Shown piece after piece: positions 49,701 to 61,689 of a stretch of DNA of 64,000 nucleotides (its first letter is position 1; each line of letters opens with the position of its first letter). The DNA is from Thunnus maccoyii. Taxonomy: Eukaryota > Chordata > Actinopteri > Scombriformes > Scombridae. The notes below the pieces were generated by a model that was not told the DNA's origin, did no database searches, and saw only the letters and a list, made by a program, of their open reading frames with translations. The stretch lies in contig NC_056534.1 in the NCBI RefSeq assembly GCF_910596095.1, positions 37,680,588 to 37,744,587 of the forward strand, written 5' to 3'. Both the position numbers and the translations under genes were made by a program.

Positions 49701-52700
49701 AAGCACAGATCACTGTGTAACATGAAGAATGTAATTCTGCTGTTTACCTCATAATCATCACAATACACGATCAAACTATTGTCACTGTGAGAACTTTCCA
49801 AAGTTGTAAAATCCTGCCTCACTGGTATCAGAAACCACTGTGTGGTGTTTTAAAACTCATAGATGTGTCACTCCAGCTGGACTTCTTGCATCATGTTTTA
49901 TCTTCTGCTTGTAGCAACACCATGGTTTGTTTTTCAGTTTATAATTCCAGTAGTACATATTCTGACTTACACATCTTTTAGATTGTCTTCTAATATTTTA
50001 TCAAACTAATAATACATGGAAAATATAAATCATTTCTACCTTAAATCTTACAAATGGTTGTTTTGTATCTGCAGCACCTATAGCACAGTTTACAGTAATC
50101 CAGACTGACAGTGCTGCTTTCATGTCAAACTGTGGATAGCCTGGATGCTGGTATATTAATCCACATTGTGTGAAGGTGTCAAGAGTTGACAACCGTCCAG
50201 AAGAAAGACAGGTAGCAGAAGATGGGTTGAGGCAATTAAAACCTATGAAAATTGAAACTGATGGCCCAGTTTACAGTTTCCACTCAGTAGTCATTCCTTG
50301 GACTGTTTCCAGACTGGTGATCATACTGAAAGCTGATCTGTCTCTAGAGCATCATTGATGAAAACACCTGACATGGGTGGACATCCATCACATTTCTGGT
50401 AACGCCTGCCTTGATATCCCGATGATTCAGTAGCTGTCTGCGGAAGATTTAATGTTATGAAGCTGACTAGTTTCTCTTCCGGAGACTCTCCTCGTTCGAA
50501 TCAAGAGTCTTACGGATCAATGGTGTCATATGCCGCACAGATTGTAAATCTTATGGTGCTGGGCAGCCTAATTTAAAAGCAAGTCACGCTGGCTTTCTAG
50601 TTGTGCTACTCTCATCTCCAAGAATATCAGAGTTATGCTCAGTTGTGACTGACGACATATATTTGTTGGAGAACTAACTGTAAGTGTGAAAGAGAGCAGG
50701 GCGTAGTGATAATGAGCAGACATGGATGTGTCTGTAAATGATTGTTATGGGCTTATCAGATAAACTTTGTTGGCACACATAATAGCAGGCAGAGACTAAG
50801 TGTATATACAGTATGTCGTACTAGCAATACGTTACACATTGTAAAGAATTCTATAAAGTATTAATGAAATTTATAAAGAGTTTGTTGTTTGAGAAAGTTT
50901 TGTTAAAAGCAAAGAAAAAAAATGCAACCTGTCTGATCTTCTTTTCATCATTTTTCATAAAATAAACTTCCATGTCCATGAAAGTAGAATTTCACATGTT
51001 AAATATTCTTTTTCCACCGTACACTATTGTGGATATTTTATTTATCTCACTTGTTGTTGTTGTGCAGGCTGCTGAGCACCTTCAGTCTTTTATCGCCGAC
51101 TGCGACCGCAGGACCGAGCTGGCCAAGAAGAGACTAGCCGAGACGCAGGATGAGATCAGCGCAGAAGTGACAGCGAAGGTGACAAACTTATTTCTGAAAT
51201 CATTAGTGAGATTGTTAACAGGTCTTCATGTATAATTATTCCCTGGGAAAATTGCAAATTCACACCAACAGGCTCATTATTTTGTCTCTTTCACTTGTCG
51301 TTATAAGGCTGAACGTGTCCACGAGCTGAACGAAGAGATCGGGAAGCTGCTGGCCCGGGCGGAGCAGCTGGGAGGTGAGGGGAACGTAGACGAGGCCCAG
51401 CAGTTACTGGAAAAGGTGGAGAAGACTCGGGCCTTGAAGAAAGAAGCAGAGGTCAGAGACTTATTGACTGCTGTGTTCTGACAAATGTATTGTGTTCAAG
51501 TGGATCAAATACTTTGACCTGTATGTCACCAGCCTGACCAGAGATATTAAGTTTATGTCAGAGAGGGTTTAGTATGCGGGTTACTAATGACACTGAATTT
51601 AACAATGACTCATGGTCACATTGTGACAAAGGCATTACGGAGTTAAACACCCAATCTTTTCTCAAAATGGAAAGAAATCTGATGGAGATGACAGTAAATT
51701 GGTTCTCCTGTAACTTGTGTATTTTGAGCTGCCTTCAGTTTGATGAAAGGTCAAAGGAACAAGCTCTGTCCTCTACTCACTGCCTAAACTCAAGTAGAGG
51801 CATCATCTTGCATGAAACGTGAAATAAATGTTCAACTCGTCATTAGCTCTAGGTCTTTGGTCTCAAAACGTTTGTTCTTGCAGGATGTGTACAGGAACTC
51901 GATGCCAGCCTCCAGCTTTCAACAACAAAAACTACGGGTGTGTGAAGTGTGCTCGGCCTACTTGGGTCTCCATGACAATGATCGTCGTCTGGCTGACCAC
52001 TTTGGGGGCAAACTGCACCTCGGCTTCATTGAAATCCGTGAGAAGCTTGAAAAGCTAAGGGTAAGGGTTGCACCGGAGCTACCACATAATCCTCTCATTT
52101 GCAGGATTATTGATCTGTTTAGTAGAAAGTGCAGCTAATTTGCTCCCTCCCTTTTTCCCAATGCAGAAAGCAGTTATCGAGAAACAAGAAAGAATGCGAA
52201 TGAGAAGACGAGAGGAACGCGAAAGAGAAGATGAAAGAGAGCGACAGTGGGAGATGGAGCGGGAACGGGAGAGAGAGCGGGAGCGCGAAAGGGAGCGAGA
52301 ATGGGAGAGGGAGCGAGAAAGGGAGAGGGAGCGTAGGAGGTAAGAGACAGCCTGACTTCCAACGTTATGACGGAAAGGTTGTGTGTCGTCAGGAAACTAA
52401 AACTGATCTGTTTCCATCTCAGGTCAAGATCTAGAAGTGGAGACCGATACAGGTATGATCGCTCTCCACTCTCATGCTGCAACATACTGCTGTATACAGT
52501 AGTGATATGATACTAGTGTACTTAAAAACTTATCAGACAATAAATATTTGTGTAAATTCCACACAAGGTTGGTATATAGTGTTTTTGCAGTGTACAGGGA
52601 TTTGGAGCGAGTGCACATTGTGAAGCTAGTTTGTGGTTTCTCAGAACAGTGAATCATATAAAGTAGTTTCAGCTGTACGACACACACACACAAGAGTGTG

Positions 52701-54529
52701 ATGCTGTACAAGCCAGCTGTGATTCAGCAGTGTTGAAATATTGAGAAGTACCAACACTCACTGGGGTGATAAAATAATCTGAAACCTTACAATCTGTTTC
52801 CTCCATAAAATGATTTTTCTAGGGATGGAGGCAGCTCGTCCTCCCATCGCTCAAGACGTCACCGCTCCTCTCGTTCCAGAGAAGAAGGCGGAGATCGGGA
52901 TCGAGATAGAGAGAGGAAACATCGACACAAGGACAGGCACCGCTCGCGCTCCCACTCTCACAGGCACAAAAGGAAGAGGTGGGGCTTTAGTTATCTAACT
53001 ATAAAGGAAGGACTCTATCTCTCTCTCTGTCTGTCTGTCTCTGTCTGTACTTTGTGTACCTCCACAACCGCTCATCCGATCGACTTCACACTCGGCGGAT
53101 GTATTGCTGGAGACCCGAGAGAGTGAATGAAGAGAGCGAGCGGCGGTAGCGAGAAAGATCACAAGAAAGCCGGTGAATCAGAGAAATGAAATGTTATTTT
53201 CTGATTTGTTTCACGGCAGTTACAAATAAACACACCCGTACCCCCGCATAACCCTGCAGGAAGGGAGGCAGTGCATATGGCCTTACTTCCCACAGAGCAA
53301 TTCAAAACCAGTATGTCTCATAAGTTCATCAATAAAAGCACAAATACAGACAGAGCACAAATATTTTGAGCAAACATACCCACTCAAATCTGAACTGAAG
53401 GCACAGACAATAAACCATCGAAGAGCCCAGTACGATCGATGCACTTTAGCTCTCTGTTATATATTTTATTTTAAAATGCAGCTTTTATTATACTTGAAAT
53501 GAGGAAAAAAACATTTATTTACTATTAGAGTACTATTTTAACATCTGTGTATAATAGTTTCTTTAATGTTGTTGGTGAATATAATCATTCACACTTCATA
53601 TCAACTGTATTAATTCTTCAATGCATTGAAGCAGCGATATAAGAGGCAAAGCAATCACTAGTTCATTAAAGATTATATGAACTGGTCCAACAATGTCCTT
53701 AACTAACTGAACTCAGTCACTCAACTACACACAATCAAGGTCAAGGTAGAAGTCATCGTCATTCTCTTCATATATAACAGTCATTATACTGAAGAACAAA
53801 TGAGTGTTTTTTCAGTGTTGAGGTGCACCGAGTTGTTACCTCACGTTTGTCGTACTTGAAATTTGTCCAGTTTGAACTCTTTGGGATTAAATTGTAATTT
53901 TCATGAATGGTTGCGTCTCTGCTGGTTTGACTCACTGGTCCTGGATGTGGACAATAACTATCAGCTTTCCTTCACTGTAGAAAAAACAAAATGGCAAATT
54001 GAAATCTAGGGGCCTGTTTCACAAAAGCAACATTTCCACTGTGCTGCTTACAGGCAGATTGCTGATGGTGGCAGCATCACACATCATAAATTGCAGATTT
54101 ATTTGGGTCCTACAGGGTTCCTGCATAATCATCCTCGGGTCCCAAATTTGTGGGTTTTTTTTTTTATTGTTTTGAAATAAGCAAGGAAGAATCATCTCAA
54201 ATTCCTAATTGCAGCTTGCTTCTTGGAAACTTGGTGAAACTTTCTTTAAATTTTTTCATCAAATCTGTGGCTGATTCTCTTTCAGGTCCTCCAGAGACAG
54301 ATCATCTCACACCCGCGACAGAGAGCGCTCGCTGTCCCAGGAGCCATGTAAAGAGGGAGGAGGATCAGGAGAGGGCTGGCGCGACGACAAGGCGGATTAT
54401 GGAGACTGGGAGGACAGGGAGAGGTCCACCTCCCCGGATACGGCCAGGGGCCGGGAACGAGAGAGATCCCTGTCGTTGGAGCGGGACCGACGCTCCAGCT
54501 CAGAGGAGCGAGAGTCAGGGGAGATATGA
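46779..54529 (+). CDS. luc7l: Luc7-like U1 snRNP splicing factor
   Basis: Ten exons in consistent phase: 46779-46839, 47295-47389, 48890-48988, 51068-51178, 51308-51451, 51884-52060, 52167-52339, 52423-52452, 52823-52978, 54286-54529 (429 residues). Luc7 proteins are U1 snRNP-associated nuclear factors that influence 5' splice-site choice. Visible: start MSAQAQMRAMLDQLMGT; CCCH zinc finger (C36, C44, C59, H63); charged helical middle (AERVHELNEEIGKLL) likely coiled; C2H2-type finger (C190, C193, H209, H215) inside the near-invariant SSFQQQKLRVCEVCSAYLG; then an Arg/Glu-rich and RS-rich tail ending ESGEI, matching AGEI of human LUC7L/LUC7L2. It belongs to the LUC7L/LUC7L2 branch, not LUC7L3; LUC7L2-like residues (FIEIREKLE) leave the exact orthologue open. 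A 183-codon frame over the last exon (54150-54701) is out of frame and is a shadow. Confidence 0.93.
47655..48410 (-). mobile_element. 3' fragment of a LINE in luc7l intron 2
   Basis: The minus strand reads FKYLSTVLDFQMSFSENTSYIFKK (48111-48404, shown in part), then, with frameshifts, VACKIVGKPQKSLIELFKE and a run of Ser/Pro, as in the thumb and C-terminus of fish non-LTR RTs. The 3' end (about 47660-47712) carries the CTTTATTGTCC-type string often seen at LINE ends. 5'-truncated and decayed. Confidence 0.6.
52167..52339 (+). CDS. luc7l: luc7l Arg-Glu repeat exon
   Basis: After KAVIEKQERMRMRRREE the exon becomes a near-perfect alternation of Arg and Glu codons from an imperfect GAGCGGGA/GAGAGA repeat (about 52210-52335). 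The corresponding human segment is much shorter (RRREEREREE). The frame is kept and exits in phase 2, so this looks like in-frame repeat expansion. Such mixed-charge tracts are typical of nuclear-speckle proteins. Confidence 0.85.
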
Positions 54530-55414
54530 ACAGAAGGGCCGAGAGTCCAGGGAGATACGAACAGGAGGGGGACGCCTTCAAAGTCTTTTGATTTGGATAT
54601 ATTGTTTAGTCAAAGGAGCATGGAGAGATGAGTGTCGCTGCGAATGTGTATGTGTCAGCTTTGTATGTGTGTTCATGTTTAAAATGGGACATGTACATTA
54701 GCAGGGTAGGTGGGTGGACAGTGGAAACTTAACGTGGGGATAAGGGAACAACTTCAGTGGTGGCGGTCAAGCTAACATGCAAACCAACTTTTATAAGACA
54801 GTGACTTTGAATTGTGAGGCTTGAGTGGCGTGAAAGAAGTACAGTCTTGTTTTTTTATGCCATCTTGTCGATCTTATGTACAGTTATTTTGACAGTGACG
54901 AGGCAGTGAGGAGACAGAAGCCCCACTTTAAATCTGTTTTTATTTTAGTCACATGAAGTGCTGTTATTTTTTTATCATTAGTTCAATGTTATTACTGTTT
55001 TTTCCCATGTTCCATTAGGAATCTACAAGTTTCAGTAGCTGTGGATTTATTTACACGGGTTGGGCTCACTAATGTGGCATAACCCTCGCCGGTGATGTTT
55101 GAAATGAGCTGTGAATGACTGAAGGCACTTCTGATGGTTGTGTTTTTAATTTGCTGCCTTCAAGCCATAACAATCTCATTTGGGAAATCTGACACACACC
55201 CTTGAGCCTGCCTTTAATTTAAGATTCAAGAAACTCGCTTGTCACCTGAAAGAAGTCATCCAAATGTCCCCACTCAGTTCTTTACATGTGAATGCATCTA
55301 GACGATGTGCATATTTACATACTGACACTCAAGGCCAAGGGAGTTGTGTCCTGTGTGCTGTGATACGACCTGGATGTACTGGGGGAATCTACTTTGCTGT
55401 GCCACCATAAACTG

Positions 55415-55420
55415 AATAAA
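55415..55420 (+). terminator. luc7l poly(A) signal
   Basis: AATAAA about 885 bases past the luc7l stop, followed by T-rich sequence. The intervening 3' UTR (54530-55420) has no other feature I recognise. Confidence 0.6.
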
Positions 55421-55490
55421 ATTTTTCTGCTTCCATTGAAATACAATGTGTTCTACAGACTTCTCTCTATCTGTAGCTTTTATTTATGCA

Positions 55491-55772
55491 TTAAAGGAGC
55501 AATCCACTAATTTTACACACGAAGGTCAATTTACTCGTATATCTTGTTGAGCTTTCCCAAGTTTAACAAAAAAATGAGCTCTGCATTTAGGAGGCGGCGG
55601 GGGGATCTAATGAAAAATGCTATTGAGTTGCATTATGGGAAATGTATGATCCAGCATTTTTGGCGCTTGATGTACTATGGACAAAAAGTCAGCCTCTGTT
55701 GATTTTTGACCACTTTCTCTTGTCCCCCAACTTTACCATAGTACAAGACTAAATTGCTGGAGTATCCCTTTA
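55491..55772 (-). mobile_element. Non-coding repeat family 'TAAAGGGATACTCCAG', copy 2
   Basis: Reverse orientation relative to 13661-14015: starts TTAAAGGAGCAATCCACTAA, ends TGGAGTATCCCTTTAAA, with TTGCATTATGGGAAATGTAT inside. Sits just downstream of the luc7l poly(A) signal. Confidence 0.7.
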
Positions 55773-56239
55773 AAATTTGGGATTTTTAAAAAATTATTTG
55801 TGACATTATAGCAAGATCCTTTGGCATCTAGAGTTACAGAGCCAGTGCTTTTTTCTGCCTCTTCCTTTCATCTTTACAGATGTCCAACACAATTTCCAAT
55901 GGATATACATATAAAACAAGTAATATCTTTTTAACATTACATTAAAATATTTACTAAAAACTGATGCAAAAAAGCAAATGTTTAACTTGTCGGGGTTGGG
56001 TGTTATACAAAAAGGAAAAAGTAACATTTTTACAATTTCAAGTGGCTTTTTAACAATTTGATGGCATGTATCAACTAAACTAAAGGTACTAAACCATATT
56101 TTTAAATAATTGCTGAAAACATACAGAAAGCTGAATTACTAACCGTAGTATTTTGCTCAAAATGTCCAATCTGTATTAGAAATGGACCATGAGTGAGTTG
56201 CACAGTACCTGTCAGCCTGTAGGTGGCAGAACGTGCCTG

Positions 56240-56396
56240 CTAATGTAGGGAAAACGTCATGACGTCAGACGCTAGTTTAAAAATGAAGCGCGCAGGATTC
56301 AGGAAGTGAGCAGAGACGTCTCTGGATTTAGCTAACTGCTAAAATATACGAAACAGAAACTGTGTGAAGTGTGTTTATCTCCATGTTTATGCCAGC
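56240..56396 (+). promoter_or_regulatory. cenpm promoter: CRE, CHR-like, ETS-like
   Basis: Within 140 bases upstream of the ATG lie a perfect palindromic CRE TGACGTCA (56260-56267), TTTAAA (56276-56281) resembling a cell-cycle homology region, GCGCGC (56289-56294) and an ETS-type AGGAAGTG (56301-56308). CENPM is a proliferation-associated, G2/M-type gene in mammals, which fits a CHR. Motifs are seen; function is inferred. Confidence 0.5.
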
Positions 56397-56409
56397 ATGT
56401 CGTTGCTGA
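56383..56409 (+). other. uORF overlapping the cenpm start
   Basis: ATG TTT ATG CCA ... TGA, eight codons in the +1 frame relative to the main ORF. It begins 14 bases upstream of the cenpm ATG and ends 10 bases inside the coding sequence. If the mRNA includes it, translation of cenpm would need leaky scanning or re-initiation. Confidence 0.4.
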
Positions 56410-59400
56410 AGCCGTTTAGTAAACTACCTGCTTTGAACACAGCCACAATCTTGGTGAGTTTGTGTTTTACAGCCTTTAACTATCGGCAGCTAACAGACAA
56501 ACCAGTGTGTTGACGATGGTCGAGTGCTAAAAACAACAGCAGCTCAAACGATGTCGTGACAGTTTGAGATAGTTTTGTGATATCTAACTGTTTCAAAGTG
56601 AGCTAAGTGTGCTCAGTCATCAGTTTGAACAACTAACGTTATTATCATAAATACGCGTAAAAATAGAGAGTTTATACTATCAGGTTGGGGGAAGGAACTA
56701 TAAAAACATGTATAAAAGTGAAGTTTTTACCTGACACAAATATATAATTACTTTTGTCTAAAGAGCATTTATATTACATGAAGTCCATCCTGATATATGG
56801 TATACCTTACCTTTGTATTTGAGAGATGCTTCAAAATATATAAAAGCAACCAGATATGTATTTAGATCATGTACATGTGTGTGACCTGTAGTTAAATTTA
56901 CCACCGAGAACAGCAAGAAGTATATTTCTACACTCCAAAGTATACTGTGAATAAATGTTATTTATTCATCTGTGGTGGATTGCAATACCCCAATGTAAAA
57001 AATACTCAAAAGTTTGGCTGCAGTTAACGATTATCTTCATCATTGATTAATCTGCTGAATATTTTCTCAATTTATCAATTAGTCTATTAAAACTAAAAAT
57101 AATTTAAAAAAAAAAAATGGCATTCACAGTTTCTAAAAGCCCACTGTGATTCTTCAGTTTGCTTGTTTTTTCTTAAGATATTCAATTTTCTGTCATATAT
57201 GACAAAGAAAAACAGCAAATCGTCAAATTTGAGGAGCTTGAATTAAAGAACGTTTGGCATTTTTCGTTTGAAAAATGATTGAAACGTTAATCAATTAACA
57301 AAATAGTTGCAGATTAATTTTCTTTTAATAAACTAACTGATATATTGTCCGATACTTGTTGGAGATCTACTCAAAAGTTCTGCATTCAGAGTTTTAATTG
57401 AGTAATGGTGTGGAAGTATCGCAGTAAGTGTTCTTAAAAGACCGTGCCCTCCTTCAGTGTCATATTAATGATGCATTAAAATATAGCTAAACTTCATTTT
57501 TGTGTTGTCTGAAAACTTTTCTGTTTATAGGAATATGTTATATTTTATGAGGGTATCATAACTGTACGTACATTTTAAATTTACAAAGTAACTACAGCTG
57601 TGGTGCAGTCAGATTCAGTAGCAGTAAGTTGAACACAATGGAAATACTGATGTAAAGCAGAATTGTACATAAGCACAGTAGTTAGATAAATATAAGCCAC
57701 GTGTTTACTTTCCAACTACTGTTCAAATACATATTGGGCCATGTTTTTGGATACTTTGGAATTTTATTTTAACTTGTTAAATGTTTAATGGCAGTGTGTT
57801 ACAGTGAAAAGTCTTATCACCAGGTTTTGTGCTGACATGGTGTGTTTTTCCTCCAGCTGGTGGAGAGTGAGGAGCAGTTTCAGCAGAGTTTAGCAGACGC
57901 TCTGGTGAAGGAGACCTCTGTCACTTTGAATGTGTGAGTAGCGCTTCATCCTGCAAACTGCCAAAGTCAACTGTCTGTGACTGGAAATGGTGCAGGGCGT
58001 GAAACAACATCTGCTTCCTGTTGGAACAAGACTATCAGAAAGCCAGGATATGTGTTTAATCAATTAATTTACTAAGAGGATGCAAAAAGAGAGTGTTTAT
58101 CTTGCCATCGGTGTCCACTCTGTCTCATACCTCATGATTGCTTTGTATCAATGAACAGGAGACTAGCCAAGAGTCTGCCTCTGCCAAAGGAGAATGACGA
58201 GGGTCGTCCGAGGATAGACCTGGTGGTGTTCATCATCAACCTGACATCAGAACTCAGGTAACTTACCTGTTCATATTTTAATCTCCTCACCTGTTTGCTT
58301 TTCTAACCACCAGAACATAGCATGAATATATGTATGTTCTTAAAATTACTCAAAACAATTAACAAATTATCAAAATATTTGGTGGTTAATTTTCTGTTGA
58401 TCGATTAATTGATTTATTGTTGCAGCTCTACTTAAAAAAATAAAAAAAATTTGGTTTTCTTGTATTTGTATCTTGCTGCCACAAAGACCAATATAATTGA
58501 TATAATAAAGGTTATAATGAGTAATTGTTTGCTTGTTACACTAGTGTTAACATCAAAGGTTTTATTTAATCATCATGTAGAAAAGAGCTACTGATTTCTC
58601 TGAGGTAACCTGGTCTCATAGAGTGAAAATATGGTTGGAGGAATCATTAAAACATACTCAGTTTGATATAATAGAGTTAATTCTGAAGTGATAGTGACAT
58701 TTACTGTTTTATTTTGTCATAGTTTTCAGTCAGCAGAAGCTTCCCTGAAACATTTGGACCCTGGATATTTCCTTGGAAAAGTCTGCTTCATGGTTATTAA
58801 TGGTGAGGCAATGAGTTAAATCTTTTTAAGTAAGTTCTGTCACATGAAGGAGTTCAATAAAGGAGCAAAAATGATGAAATCAAGCAGAAATTGTCTGAGA
58901 TGAACCATTTTTCTCAATGTGACCAAACCTTAGCTGAGCCTTCTGTCCTCCAGCTCAGCCTCTGCTGTGTCTCTGTCTGACTCGCTGCCTTTTCAATGCT
59001 TCTGTGTCTCGTAGCTCGTAGCGCTTCGGTCCCTATAGAGCGCCTGGACGCTGTTAGGAAGCTGGCTGCATCGCTCCAATGCCCCCTGCTCTTTGCAGAG
59101 GATCAGGTTTGTGTCAACTTTAGTCACAAACATTGAGGATGGTTTGAAGCCAATATGGTGATTCAGTGACAAATTTATGTGTAGCACTGTCACCTAGCTG
59201 GCAACATTGGGAAACTACTTGTAACTTGATGATCCTGGAGTTCACAGTCACTGTGCTATTGTTAAAAATATAACACCAAATGTCTTTTTAAGTGTGTTTT
59301 TCTGTTTCTTTAAAATGAGCCTTGTGTAATCTCTCTCCCCTCTAGACACCAGATGGTGTGACCAACGCTACAGAGAGGCTGCTGACCATCCTCAGGGTGG

Positions 59401-59495
59401 CAGCTGGCCTTGTTCCCATGGCTACAGCTCTCTACCTGTCCAACCTGACTCGATGCACCGTGCCACCAGACATCGACCAGCCGAGCTTTGATTAG
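56397..59495 (+). CDS. cenpm: Centromere protein M
   Basis: Six exons: 56397-56453, 57857-57933, 58159-58257, 58723-58802, 59015-59106, 59346-59495 (phases 0,2,2,1,0), 184 residues against 180 in human CENPM. CENP-M is part of the CCAN inner kinetochore (CENP-H/I/K/M) and has a small-GTPase-like fold that no longer binds GTP. Visible: start LLKPFSKLPALNTATILLVE (human VLRPLDKLPGLNTATILLVG), KSLPLP, RPRIDLVVFIINL (human RPRIDLIVFVVNL), SLKHLDPGYFLGKVCF (human SLRHVDASFFLGKVCF), then CPLLF and a C-terminal helix RLLTILRVAAGLVP. The first P-loop-like region lacks GKS/T, consistent with the family's loss of nucleotide binding. The gene lies about 1.9 kb downstream of luc7l on the same strand with its own promoter motifs. 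Confidence 0.94.
57010..57340. repeat. Teleost 'TTAACGATTATTTTCAT' repeat in cenpm intron 1
   Basis: GGCTGCAGTTAACGATTATC, TCAATTTATCAATTAGTC, TTAAGATATTCAATTTTCTG and AATCAATTAACAAAATAGTT, the recurrent fish repeat that ends in GTTGCAG-type strings. A fragment recurs at 58345-58435. Confidence 0.6.
58345..58435. repeat. Fragment of the 57010-57340 repeat family
   Basis: ACAATTAACAAATTATCAAA and GATCGATTAATTGATTTATT followed by GTTGCAGCTCTAC. In cenpm intron 3. Confidence 0.5.
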
Positions 59496-60466
59496 TTCCT
59501 GTGACCCATTTCTTTGAAGGGATTTCTTCTCTGACTTTTCTATTATTATATTTATTTGTAATTGATCAACACAACAGGTGTACTGTTAATACTTTGTTAG
59601 GATTTCATCTGTTTATTTTACATGTTTGTGCTTTTGGCTTTTTGCTGCAGTTTTCTTCTTTTCTAGTATTATTTTAGGGTTGTAGTATTGCTATAAAGTG
59701 CCTGTAAGCAGAACTGGTTACTCAGCAGTTGTTCAATGTGTGTGTGTGTGTCAGAATATATAAAGAACCTAACAGGCATGTTTTTCAGAAGACATTTTGG
59801 CATGTCACAGCAGGAAAACAGGTGTAGATAATAAGATTAAATGAGCTTTTCTGGTATTGTGCGTGCTGCCAGACTGTCACACTGTTATGTGTAACTGGGA
59901 CACTTAGAAACAGCAGAGAGGTTAATGTTATTAATAACACCAATGATCTTCAGCTACAGTATGACAGTTTAAAAGACCTATCTGCTATCAGTTACTGGGA
60001 GTTATAAATGATGTTTGACATGAAGTAGAATATTTTTAACCTGATCAGTGACCTTAAAATTGAAACTTTTATTCCAGAGACAGAGTCAACACAGCACACA
60101 AAAATGCAATTTGAAAAACATATTGTGTAGGATTTGTCGGTTGCTGCTTGTAAACTCAACATTCAACATTCCCTGGCTCAATGACACCAGAAATGCTCGC
60201 TTTATCCTGTCCGCTGTGGCCTCTGTGCTCTGCCACAATAACTGAAAACACCTGTCAGGGACAATGATGTACCAATATAAACTACACAACATAATTTGTT
60301 TTGCATTGTGTATATAATTATAATGCAGCACAGACGGTTTTCTCTGTATATACCGTGTGGAGTTTGTTTGTTTTCATGGTTCATAGACATTTGAACTGTA
60401 GATTTTTTTTTTTTTTCTTTTTTTAGGTTTTTAATATCAATACAAGAAAATAGATCAGCTATGATC

Positions 60467-60472
60467 AATAAA
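60467..60472 (+). terminator. Candidate cenpm poly(A) signal
   Basis: AATAAA about 970 bases after the cenpm stop. The interval holds a TG microsatellite (59733-59750) and a T run (60401-60424). No earlier AATAAA was seen on this strand. Confidence 0.45.
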
Positions 60473-61689
60473 AACATAACTGACCTCTTTGGGGTTATAC
60501 TGAATCTTCCAATTGGAGAAAATTATATTGATTGACTAAGTTTTTTGTATTAAAAAATAAAATTCATATTTGTAATTATTTTTATGTACTGTTTGGATGT
60601 CTGACATCAAAATAATGAAAACTTAAGTTTTAAGAGGAAAATGTTACCAGTGGACCCTGCCAGGTATTTTTCAGTATGTCACTGATATACTATCAGTATG
60701 ATATAACAATAGTTAATAGGTGCTTTGTATATTTTTGCATTTTTGTACAATCTAAGCCAGGGCCATAATTCAAACTTATCAATAAGATTTCTGCAAAAGT
60801 TGTGATACATCTTTGCTCCACAAGCTGCTTCTAAACATGCTGGAATTAAGAAGAGAATTAAGAGTTTTTGTTTGATACAAAATATAAAGAGTTCAGCCTC
60901 ATGTAATGCTAAACAGTGCCACACTTCATGACCTTTGATAAGTTTGATTATTTCATGATCGATTTTGCATTTATTTGCTATTTTGTGATGTGTTTAGATA
61001 TTAAATCCCTGCTGTGAACTTGAGTACTAACAGAGAACCAAACTACACAGAATTCCAAATACAAAACCAGCAGTCCCTTAAAAAATGAAATAAAAAATAA
61101 CAGCCTGTTTTACACAGATTGAACAAATAATCCGACCAATAAGACCATAAAGCAATTTTAAAGCTCACAAAACATTTTTCAAATTCATTTAAAACTACAT
61201 CCTGTTATGACACAGTCCCAAAGAGTCAACAGCAAAACCTTGAGGCAGCTCTGAAAGAGCTTGATTGGGGGACATAGAGAGTGGCTGTGATTAATTTCTC
61301 GCAACAATTAATGAAGTGATGTTGTCCTTCAGTAGAAAGGGGAGCCTTGGCTGCCCTGCCCTGGCTGAATATTGAATGTAGGAAACTGATGTTCTGCTTA
61401 AAAAATCTTGGAAGTTTGTTCTGAACACAAACCGACAAAAATTTACCTCAATGAGAAACAAAGTAATATATTATATATATATATATATATATAATACTAT
61501 TCAAAAGGCCAAACCAAATCTTTTTATTGACACTATTGAAGGTGCAAAAAGGAATGGAAAAAAATTGGCAAAATATTAACAAATGAATTGGCAAACAAAA
61601 CAAACAGAACAATAAAGAATTAGAACTTAAAATTAATACTGTATTAGTGAAAAACAGGATCATCCTAGCTACTAATCTCAATACTTTTG
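60473..61689. other. Downstream of cenpm, nothing recognised
   Basis: AT-rich, with an AT microsatellite at 61468-61494. Frames of 70-91 codons have no recognisable domain. Confidence 0.45.

Noticed and set aside
50480-50520. tRNA T-arm-like GTTCGAATC
   Set aside because: No acceptor or anticodon stem could be folded around it.
54150-54701. 183-codon ORF over the last luc7l exon
   Set aside because: Out of frame with the phase-consistent exon that ends in ESGEI; it begins in intron sequence.
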